NCBI RefSeq assembly: GCF_001279005.1
Contig: NZ_LGCN01000001.1
Location: forward strand, 62,001 to 126,000
Source: Streptomyces caelestis
GTDB taxonomy: Bacteria > Actinomycetota > Actinomycetes > Streptomycetales > Streptomycetaceae
Reading direction: 5' to 3'
DNA length: 64,000 nucleotides
In this document: piece by piece, positions 1-6,701 of the stretch
Numbering within the stretch: the stretch's first letter is position 1
How the letters are laid out: every line of letters begins with the position of its first letter
Made by a program: the position numbers and the translations under genes
Notes under the pieces: generated by a model
The model's database searches: none
The model's input: the letters and a program-made list of their open reading frames with translations, nothing else
What the model was told of the DNA's origin: nothing

Positions 1-72
1 CATGCCTGTCACCCCTGAAGCGATGCGGAGCCGCTTCGTTCCTTGCCCTTTCCCTCCACAGGAGTTCACGTC

Positions 73-531
73 ATGAGCGACCGCCCCGGCCCGGCGCACG
101 CCACCAGCTCGGCGCTCGCCACCGAATCGATCATCGATCGCCTCCTCGACGCCTTGGACGAGCAGCAGCTCGACGAGCTGGCCAGGCGCGTCAGCACCCG
201 CCGCTTCGCACGGGTCGAGGCCCGGCTCCTGGCCGCGCTGCGCGCGGACAGTGCCGTGCTGCACCGCGACGGGCTCACCGACCATTCCGAGCCGGTCACC
301 CACGTCACCTTCAGCACGCACGACAACGACTACGACCCCGTGTGCTGGGGCGATAACGCTGTCGCCCGGCACGAGTCGGGGGCGAAGACCCCGGTCGACT
401 ACGGCGGCACCGACGTCGAGCACGCGCTGCGCGACTACTCCAGCTTCACCTGTCCCATAGCGGGATCGCGGCTGGTGGTCGACCTCAACACCGGCCAGTT
501 CACCGTCCGGGGCGCGTGGGAGCCCGCGTGA
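73..531 (+). CDS. hypothetical protein
   Basis: A 152-residue acidic protein that I do not recognise. The ATG at 73 is chosen over an in-frame upstream start because AGGAG lies about 8 bases before it and codon bias begins there. The first half is charged and probably helical (two Arg/Glu/Leu-rich stretches, residues about 20-65). The second half holds a His/Asp/Tyr-rich stretch (THDNDYDPVCWGDN, about residues 83-96). There is no signal peptide or membrane segment. Two further small unknown genes follow on the same strand, each with its own ribosome binding site, so the three may be co-transcribed accessory genes. Confidence 0.7.
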   Translation: MSDRPGPAHATSSALATESIIDRLLDALDEQQLDELARRVSTRRFARVEARLLAALRADSAVLHRDGLTDHSEPVTHVTFSTHDNDYDPVCWGDNAVARHESGAKTPVDYGGTDVEHALRDYSSFTCPIAGSRLVVDLNTGQFTVRGAWEPA

Positions 532-617
532 ACCCGGGGCCTGCCAGCGCAGGGCGCGCCACCGAGCCCCGCCCCGCCCCTCCTCCTCTGTTTCCCCAGA
601 CCCCAAGGACTTTTCTG

Positions 618-1061
618 ATGAGCGAACGACTCGAATGGGCCCACGCCTCCAGCGGGGCTGAACTGCTCTTTCCCGGCGAGGACATCGACGGGGCGGTGGT
701 CGAGCCGGGCGAGATCGCCGTCGCCGTGTGGACCGGCAGCAACGGCATCGCCCTTCACGGCCCGCGAGAGGCAGTACGCGACCGGCTGCTCCAGCTGGCC
801 CTCGCCGTTCACCAGGCTCCCCCGGTCCCCTTCGCCGACGCGTGCATCCCGGAGCGGACCGACCCCCGCCGCTGGCGGCCGGCCCCGCTCCCCCGCCCGC
901 TGGCGCCCGGCCCCGCCGGACCGGCCCTGTGTGGAGGCGCCGACCGCCCGGCCGCCGCCGATCCCCGGCTGGCCACCTGCCCCGACTGCATCGAGAGGTG
1001 GAACAGCGACACCCCCCTCATCCGGCTCAGCCTGACCCACGCCGTCCCCGCACCGTCCTGA
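618..1061 (+). CDS. hypothetical protein with C-terminal CPDC motif
   Basis: A 147-residue soluble protein of unknown function. The ATG at 618 follows AAGGAC with 7 bases between. The N-terminal half has normal globular composition. The middle, about residues 80-110, is rich in Pro and Arg. The end carries two Cys sites, LCGG and ATCPDCIERW, which could form a small metal site. It sits 86 bases after the first gene and 79 before the next, all on one strand. No family could be assigned from sequence alone. Confidence 0.7.
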   Translation: MSERLEWAHASSGAELLFPGEDIDGAVVEPGEIAVAVWTGSNGIALHGPREAVRDRLLQLALAVHQAPPVPFADACIPERTDPRRWRPAPLPRPLAPGPAGPALCGGADRPAAADPRLATCPDCIERWNSDTPLIRLSLTHAVPAPS

Positions 1062-1140
1062 TACCTCCGGCTGTCCTGCCCCGTCCACACGGCCGGACCC
1101 GCCCGACGCGGGTCCGGCTCCACATCCCGGAGGACCACAG

Positions 1141-1800
1141 ATGATCACCCCGAGCGCCCGCACGGCCGCCGCCGAAGCGCTCCTAGACCCACTCACCTCC
1201 GAGGCGTCCCAGTGGGCCAGCGACGACACCGAGGACCAGCAGCTGCTCGACGCAGTCGACGCCGCGGCCCCCGGCGACAAGCTCGCGCTGCTGCAGAACT
1301 CCAGCCTCGTCCCCTCCCACCTGTCCAAGGCGATCGGCGAGGCCCTGACCGTTCTGGACACCGCCACCTACGCACCCCCTGCGGGCACCCGCCGGCAGGC
1401 GGACTTGGCCTTCCTCGCCCTGGCAACCGTGATGGTCCGCGTCACCGGGACGAGCGTGAAGGAGGCCCGTGCCCGGGTGGAAGCCACCACCGGCGAGGAG
1501 ATCGACCCGGACGTGCCCCTCCTGGACGGCGTGCGCGTCAGCGCCCTGACCATCGAGCCGGGCACCGTCCGCCTGGACCAGCTCGGCAACGTTCTCGTCA
1601 CCACCCCTGGCAACCCGCACGCTGGTGCGCCCGCCGCGCTGCTGCCGCCCGCGATCCGCGCCAGCATCACCGACATCGTCGACTACTGCTGTGCCAGCGA
1701 GGAGCGCGATTTCGCCGACCAGGACGACGAAGGCCGCGCCCGGCACATCTTCACCGCACTGCGCCTGCTCCGGTCCTACCTCGACACACCGGCCGCGTAG
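1141..1800 (+). CDS. hypothetical protein
   Basis: A 219-residue protein of unknown function. The ATG at 1141 is preceded by GGAGGACCACAG, a strong ribosome binding site. It is mostly hydrophilic and Ala-rich with a helical appearance. A central stretch (about residues 80-105) is Leu/Val-rich but too short and too interrupted to be a membrane helix. Two adjacent Cys occur near residue 182 (DYCCASEERDF). It is the last gene before the 1.27-kb gene-free stretch leading to parA. Confidence 0.7.
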   Translation: MITPSARTAAAEALLDPLTSEASQWASDDTEDQQLLDAVDAAAPGDKLALLQNSSLVPSHLSKAIGEALTVLDTATYAPPAGTRRQADLAFLALATVMVRVTGTSVKEARARVEATTGEEIDPDVPLLDGVRVSALTIEPGTVRLDQLGNVLVTTPGNPHAGAPAALLPPAIRASITDIVDYCCASEERDFADQDDEGRARHIFTALRLLRSYLDTPAA

Positions 1801-2418
1801 CCGCCGGCCCCCTGAGCGCGTTCCCGCCTTTGTCACCGAAAGGCTCCCCTGGACTGGCCCTGACCGACCACAGCGACGTCGTCTTCGGCTCGCCTGGACC
1901 TTCGCCCTCCTGAACACGCCGGTCCCGGCTGGCCCCGGCATCCTCACGGCCGCCGACTTCAGCCCACGCGAGCACCTCGGACGCACCGTCTATCTGCTCG
2001 CCCTCGGCACTCCGGGCACGCACAGGGCTGTTTATGGCAGGTTTCGCCCAACGACCCTGGCCGATCAACACGTCCTTTTCTTGGTTTTGACCGAAGCCGA
2101 TTGGTCGCCGCGCTGTGTGACTAGCACACTCCATCTACGCGCAAGCGGGATGCTCTTGACAGTTTCATCACGTAGCTTGGCCGGGACGACGCTACGGCGT
2201 CAGGTTACTCGGGTTTCCGGAAACTGCAGATGCCGACATCTCACCACAACAGGAATGTGTCACGTAGAAATACTTTTCCAGTGGAACTCACGCTTCTTGT
2301 CATCACCTCTTTCTTGCAGACTCCCTCGGTCGCCACCCCTCCTTGGTGCTGGGTATCTAGTGGGTACGCCACTGCTTACTCCCTCTCGACCAACACGTCT
2401 TTACGTTGTATTCATTCT

Positions 2419-2506
2419 TGTAGGCATCTCTGTAGGCACGTAGACATCTCTGTAGGTATCTCTGTAGGTATCTCTGTATGGATGCCTGTTCGTCTGTAGG
2501 CATCGA
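2419..2506 (+). repeat. left TGTAGG iteron-like array
   Basis: At least five direct copies of a 12-bp unit close to TGTAGGYATCTC: 2419-2430, 2431-2440 (partial), 2451-2462, 2463-2474 and 2475-2486 (diverged), with another at 2495-2506. A related array lies at 5399-5466, so the two bracket parA and the parB-like gene. Arrays of short direct repeats beside parAB are typical centromere sites for the DNA-binding partner of a ParA ATPase. Confidence 0.65.
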
Positions 2507-2868
2507 CTCACGTAGTCACTTCGGTCGCCCCGCAACCTCTCGCCTTCTTTGCTCTCTTGTCCGACACTGCGCCCCCCTCACGCACTACTCCTCACTCACG
2601 CACGCCGCTGTCCTCGTTCTCGCTCACGCCCTGCCGTTCGACGGTCTTGTCTTTGCCACTTAGCTACCTGGTCTGGCACATCCCCTGACTCGTCCATGAC
2701 CGCCCCCCTCTCCCCGGGCGCTCTACGCCCCCTGACGCCCCCTCGACCGCACCCCGAAGCATCCCGCCCCTGGCGCTGACATCCACTCGCTGAACCCCAA
2801 CACCCACGACACGCCGCGCGCCTTGCCAGAGCACCAGCACCCGTCACAACTTCCTGTTATCGTCACCC

Positions 2869-2885
2869 GTGTCGCGTCGTGACAC
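2869..2885 (+). promoter_or_regulatory. 17-bp near-palindrome, left copy 1
   Basis: GTGTCGCGTCGTGACAC, a near-palindrome with GTGTC/GACAC ends. The identical 17 bases recur at 5602-5618. It lies 185 bases before the parA start, so an operator for autoregulation of the partition genes is plausible. Confidence 0.55.
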
Positions 2886-2998
2886 GGAGTCCAGGCATCC
2901 AGTGCACGGGGCACGCCCCCAATGTCCGGTATACACAGCAGAGCGCACTTGTGATGCAGCAAATGGCAAGAACGAACACTCAGATACACCCCACTCGC

Positions 2999-3015
2999 GT
3001 GACACGACGCGACAG
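2999..3015 (-). promoter_or_regulatory. 17-bp near-palindrome, left copy 2 (inverted)
   Basis: On the minus strand this reads CTGTCGCGTCGTGTCAC, differing from the 2869 copy at two positions. It lies 55 bases before the parA start. Inverted pairing of two copies is repeated upstream of the gene at 5680. Confidence 0.5.
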
Positions 3016-3069
3016 CCGTCCTGGCGTTTCCCGCAGCCACCCTCTCAGCCACCTCCGGAGGCCTTCGCG

Positions 3070-4065
3070 ATGACTACAGCCCTTGCGAGCGCCATCGATG
3101 TCGCCAACGAGACATCGCTCCCTGCGCCGGTCGTGCTTGCCATCGCCACCCAGAAGGGTGGCGTTGGCAAGACCACCACAACGGTGAACTTGGGCGCACG
3201 CCTTGCCATGGCTGGCTACAACGTCCTGATCGTTGATCTTGAGCCCCAGGCGCAAGCTGGCACCGCGCTCGGAATCACCCTCGGCGGCCACGAAGATGAG
3301 GCGGCGAACGAGGCGGAACTGCAGCGGTCCCTCGGCTACATCTTGCAGATGGCCCTCCAGAAGTTCCCACGCCCCCACCTCAAGCAGGCGATGTTCGACC
3401 GCACCGATGACGTCCTGGGGGACTTCGAGGGCCACGGTCAGCTCTGCGTCCTCGCCTCGGAAGAGGCGTCCATGTCAGCGGCGCAGAACGCCTTCGTGAC
3501 GAAGCCTTACAAGGAGATCGTCACGCTCCGGCACCTCTTGCTTCAGGAGGCACGGGGCTTCCACTTCGTCCTCATCGACACGCCGCCGGCCGTTTCCCAC
3601 CTCAACGCGGTGGCCCTGGCAGCAGCCGATTACGTGGTAACTATCTGCATCCCGGAGTACCAGTCCATCAAGGGGGCCCTGGTTCTCAGTGCAGCCACGC
3701 ACGCCATCGCAACGAATACCGGGGGAGTGTGCGAGCCCCAGCTCCTTGGTGCTCTTCTCAACCGCTCCAACCCCGAGTCTGCCTGGACTAATCAGGACGT
3801 CGACATCCGCAACGCGATGATCGGCGACGGGATCAACGCCGAACCAGGACGAGGCCTCTTTCCGTTCGTTACAGATGTGCGCCGGGACGTCCGCATTTCA
3901 GAGTCATACATCCACGGTCGGCCCGCCGTAACGCGGTTCCCAAATCACTCGTGTGGCAAGCAGTACACGGGTGTTGTGGAGGAGATCCTGGACCGCATCC
4001 AGATGCCGCGCCAGAAGTGGACCATCGCCGATCCGATCGTCGTCGAGGAGAACGCCGATGCCTGA
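3070..4065 (+). CDS. parA: ParA-family partition ATPase
   Basis: A 331-residue Walker-type ATPase that drives plasmid segregation together with a DNA-bound partner. The deviant Walker A motif KGGVGKTT is at about residues 34-41, followed by IVDLEPQAQAG (switch/Walker A' region) and the Walker B-like LIDTPPA near residue 178. The ATG at 3070 has TCCGGAGG about 7 bases upstream. Upstream in-frame sequence back to 2869 lacks coding character and covers the operator-like palindromes, which supports this start. It overlaps the parB-like gene by 8 bases, so the two are an operon. The 5' DNA carries the iteron array and palindromes described separately. Typical single-domain ParA size. Confidence 0.93.
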   Translation: MTTALASAIDVANETSLPAPVVLAIATQKGGVGKTTTTVNLGARLAMAGYNVLIVDLEPQAQAGTALGITLGGHEDEAANEAELQRSLGYILQMALQKFPRPHLKQAMFDRTDDVLGDFEGHGQLCVLASEEASMSAAQNAFVTKPYKEIVTLRHLLLQEARGFHFVLIDTPPAVSHLNAVALAAADYVVTICIPEYQSIKGALVLSAATHAIATNTGGVCEPQLLGALLNRSNPESAWTNQDVDIRNAMIGDGINAEPGRGLFPFVTDVRRDVRISESYIHGRPAVTRFPNHSCGKQYTGVVEEILDRIQMPRQKWTIADPIVVEENADA

Positions 4066-5257
4066 GGAAGAAGCCTCCGGAGCGGAGCGGAAGCAGCCGA
4101 GAAAGAAGGCGACGAAGAAAGTGGCCGGTCTCCGGCCTCGTCCCGACCTACTCAGCAACCCCGCTCTCTCGGGTGCGGCAAGCGTGGCGGCTCGCTCAGT
4201 CCTAGGCCAGGGTGCCGGCGTTCAGCCCGTCAGGGCCGCCCAAGTGCCGCCCCCCGCATCACAGGATGCCGTTGCCGTACCAGGACCCAGCGCACCTCCC
4301 GACTCGCAGGGCGTTGTCGAGACACATCCGGCGGACACGACGCTGACGCAGGCCGACGTGGAACCGGCGGACAAGGAAGCCGAGTCCAGCACCATCACGT
4401 CTCTGTCGGTCTCCTCCTCGGAAGAGCAACCCAGGCAACCGGCACCCGTCGCAACGGCAGCACCGCACCCCGCTGAGCGGTCATCTGTTCCCGACGCCCC
4501 TGCACCTCCCGGCAGAACTACACCCGCAGACGGCGGCCAAAATGACTATCCGCCTTCTGCTCCTGAGCATGCTTCCTCTCCCCCTGATGTCTCTGGGGCA
4601 GCGCACCAACAGACCGAGCAGGTACCGCAAGACGATCGCGACGACGACGGAGCCTCTGGGAAGCAACCCGACGCTTCCGACGACGAACAGCCGAGTGATT
4701 CCGGGGAGGGATCGCTCTCCTCCCAGGCCTCTGAGTCGCGAGCAGGGGAGACACCGTCAGCAGGATCGCGTCGAAAGCGCTCGGCTCCTTCCCGCCAAGG
4801 CTCCAAGCTGGGGCCCGCGCACACGGCACTGCTCAACTCATGGCGTAGTAGCAGGGTGGACCTGAAGCTCCGCCGAGATGACTGGCAGACCCATCCCTTT
4901 CGCTTCGCAGCGGACTTGGTGACTCAGCTGAGCAAGCGGGTGGCGCAAGATTGTTCCTCCTCCGGCAAATCGCTGACGGCTGCGCAGTATGTTGACGCTG
5001 CAATGAGCCAGTATCTGCCGTCGACCATAGAGGAGCAGTTGGCACTCGCGGAGGAGTTTCTTCTCTCTCGCGAGACGGACGTCGGCACGGGGAAGCAGGC
5101 CAGCCATCGGGTCAGCCCGGAGGTGTATGCGATCGCAGCACCCCTGGCCAATGATCTTCGGGAAGCAGGGCACGCGCGCATCGCCGTTCACGTCTACTCA
5201 GGCGCTCTTGACCGCTTCCTCCGTGATCTCGAAGCAGAAGGGCCGCTCGGCAAGTAA
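4058..5257 (+). CDS. putative ParB-like centromere-binding partner of ParA
   Basis: A 399-residue protein overlapping the end of parA by 8 bases, the usual place for the DNA-binding partition partner. Residues about 30-265 are low-complexity, rich in Pro, Ser, Ala, Glu and Asp, and probably disordered. The N-terminus is basic (KKATKK). The folded part is the last ~130 residues (from about LLNSWRSSRVDLKLRRDDW), basic then helical. I see no canonical ParB/RepB nuclease-like motifs, so assignment rests on operon position, not homology. The long disordered linker is unusual for a plasmid ParB. A strong hairpin follows the stop. Confidence 0.6.
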   Translation: MPEEEASGAERKQPRKKATKKVAGLRPRPDLLSNPALSGAASVAARSVLGQGAGVQPVRAAQVPPPASQDAVAVPGPSAPPDSQGVVETHPADTTLTQADVEPADKEAESSTITSLSVSSSEEQPRQPAPVATAAPHPAERSSVPDAPAPPGRTTPADGGQNDYPPSAPEHASSPPDVSGAAHQQTEQVPQDDRDDDGASGKQPDASDDEQPSDSGEGSLSSQASESRAGETPSAGSRRKRSAPSRQGSKLGPAHTALLNSWRSSRVDLKLRRDDWQTHPFRFAADLVTQLSKRVAQDCSSSGKSLTAAQYVDAAMSQYLPSTIEEQLALAEEFLLSRETDVGTGKQASHRVSPEVYAIAAPLANDLREAGHARIAVHVYSGALDRFLRDLEAEGPLGK

Positions 5258-5279
5258 GGGCGCGCCTACCTCACAGGTC

Positions 5280-5321
5280 CGCGGAGGCGCCGGCCACAGC
5301 AATGTGGTCGGCGCCTCCGCG
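5280..5321 (+). terminator. hairpin terminator after parAB
   Basis: A 19-bp stem (CGCGGAGGCGCCGGCCACA paired with its near-complement, one G-T pair) with a GCAA loop, followed by TTTG. It starts 23 bases after the parB-like stop codon. Confidence 0.75.
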
Positions 5322-5398
5322 TTTGTACACGCCCTTCGAGCAGCACGGATAGCGACCGGTTGAGCAAAGTCTCTCGTAGGCAACTCGGTAGCTACATC

Positions 5399-5466
5399 TG
5401 TAGGTCCGTAGGGACTGCTGTAGTCATGTCTGTAGGGATGCCTGTAGGGATGTCTGTAGGGATCTT
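5399..5466 (+). repeat. right TGTAGG iteron-like array
   Basis: Direct 12-bp repeats: 5399-5408 (partial), 5419-5430, 5431-5442, 5443-5454 and 5455-5466, consensus TGTAGGGATGYC. They share the TGTAGG core and 12-bp period with the array at 2419 but have GGAT where that one has mostly GYAT. A second centromere-like site on the far side of parAB. Confidence 0.65.
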
Positions 5467-5514
5467 GGCGCGTCCCTATGTTCGCATCGCTCGTCTCTCT
5501 TGAGGGCCTCGACT

Positions 5515-5531
5515 ATGACGCGACGCGACAC
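5515..5531 (-). promoter_or_regulatory. 17-bp near-palindrome, right copy 1 (inverted, diverged)
   Basis: On the minus strand this reads GTGTCGCGTCGCGTCAT, sharing the first 11 bases with the 2869 copy. Forms an inverted pair with the copy at 5602. Confidence 0.4.
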
Positions 5532-5601
5532 GCAAACAGCTCGGTAGTACCGGACAATCCGGGCGAAAGTCCAGGTGGGGCAGCGAAAACCAGGGAAGGT
5601 C

Positions 5602-5618
5602 GTGTCGCGTCGTGACAC
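5602..5618 (+). promoter_or_regulatory. 17-bp near-palindrome, right copy 2
   Basis: Identical in all 17 bases to the copy at 2869-2885. It lies 62 bases before the TTG start of the gene at 5680, so that gene may share control with parAB. Confidence 0.55.
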
Positions 5619-5679
5619 GAGAACAGGCCGCCATGCGCTACGGTGATCCACAGCCTTACGGACACACACTGGAGACGCC

Positions 5680-6453
5680 TTGTCCGCCTACGTGCAGCCA
5701 GCCGTTCTTGCGAGCACGGCCAACGTCAACCGCTCCTGGGTGACCAAGGCCGCCCAACTTGGCCTCGTAAACTCAAGCGCACTCGACGGCGAAGACGTCA
5801 TTGTCGTGCGCGTGTTCGCGTTTGTGGACCAGCTTGTCTGGCCAGGCAAGAAGCGGTCCAGAAGCGAGGCTCGGGCGATGGAGCCCTGGCAGTCGCTTGC
5901 GGTCAACGCGGCGCGCGATGCTGCGCGTGACCCTGCGACCAAGATGGACTCGATCCTGTGGATCACCCCTGAAGGTGTGGAAGTCACCAACGATTTCGGC
6001 GCCCACACGGCCTTCGTCCTCGCCCATCAGCGGACCAACTTCGTCGCAGTCCCGATCGGCGAATGGATCGCTGAACTGCCGCCGAACTTGGAAACGATCT
6101 TCCACTGGCCCCGCAAGATCCTGGACACCACGATCACAGTCCAAGACACTGAGATCTCTCTGCTGGCTTTCAGCACCATTCCCCAACAGGTCACGGTGTT
6201 TGCCACGTCAAGGGCCGCCTTCGATGACACCACGTACCAAAAGGTGCGGCAGCATGCGTCATCGCAGCACCCTGGTTCGGCGCTTCGAATCATCGAGCAC
6301 CAGACGAAGGGGGGCCGATCCCACTGGGCCGAGCTCTACGACCTCCCTGACGGTGGGCTCATTCGACGTCCTTTGGACGACATAAGCCTTCGCAACGAGT
6401 ACGGGCCTCAACTCAAGCACTTCGGCCGGCGTCCTGACCGGGAAACAAAGTGA
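5680..6453 (+). CDS. hypothetical protein in the partition region
   Basis: A 257-residue soluble protein of unknown function. It begins with TTG at 5680, supported by GGAG five bases upstream and by loss of codon bias before it. The N-terminal ~50 residues (ASTANVNRSWVTKAAQLGLV, then an Asp/Glu/Val stretch) have the look of a small HTH, with SWVTKAAQLGLV as candidate recognition region, but this is not certain. The remainder is a mixed alpha/beta fold without recognisable catalytic motif. The upstream region carries a copy of the same 17-bp palindrome found before parA, so it may belong to the plasmid maintenance regulon. A hairpin follows at 6580. Confidence 0.7.
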   Translation: MSAYVQPAVLASTANVNRSWVTKAAQLGLVNSSALDGEDVIVVRVFAFVDQLVWPGKKRSRSEARAMEPWQSLAVNAARDAARDPATKMDSILWITPEGVEVTNDFGAHTAFVLAHQRTNFVAVPIGEWIAELPPNLETIFHWPRKILDTTITVQDTEISLLAFSTIPQQVTVFATSRAAFDDTTYQKVRQHASSQHPGSALRIIEHQTKGGRSHWAELYDLPDGGLIRRPLDDISLRNEYGPQLKHFGRRPDRETK

Positions 6454-6579
6454 CTTGCTGGGCATTCCAACAAGAAGCCAGCGGTCCGAGTCGGAGGAAA
6501 AGCACTGGCCTCCGCGGTGGTTCTCCCCTTGCAGCAGGCCTCTCTGAGAAACGCCCTGCAGGGGCTCATGTAGCAGGGC

Positions 6580-6604
6580 GGCCCGGGATCTGCGGTCCCG
6601 GGCC
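6580..6604 (+). terminator. hairpin terminator
   Basis: A perfect 9-bp stem GGCCCGGGA / TCCCGGGCC with a 7-base loop. Flanking AGCAG and CTGCT could extend it with a bulge. It lies 126 bases past the stop at 6453 and before the large HTH gene. Confidence 0.55.
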
Positions 6605-6701
6605 ACTGCTGTTGTCGAGGAGGTGAGGCACAACCGACATCTCTAGCTGAATCGCGTCGCATGCCCGGCTGTTGTGCTACGGCCTAGCCCGCCGGGTGGC
6701 G

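Larger units (their letters stand above)
1801..3069 (+). promoter_or_regulatory. gene-free partition/origin-like region upstream of parA
   Basis: No reading frame here has the expected codon bias. The DNA is visibly richer in A+T than its surroundings, especially 2020-2520. It contains a perfect 12-bp palindrome GTTTCCGGAAAC (2213-2224), a TGTAGG repeat array (2419-2506), and two copies of a 17-bp near-palindrome (2869 and 2999). Together with the following parA this is a good candidate for a plasmid centromere and parAB promoter/operator, perhaps also an origin. That role is inferred from position and structure only. Confidence 0.5.

Noticed and set aside
2419..2506. CRISPR-like repeat array
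   Set aside because: Units are 12 bp, tandem, and lack unique spacers. Iterons fit better.
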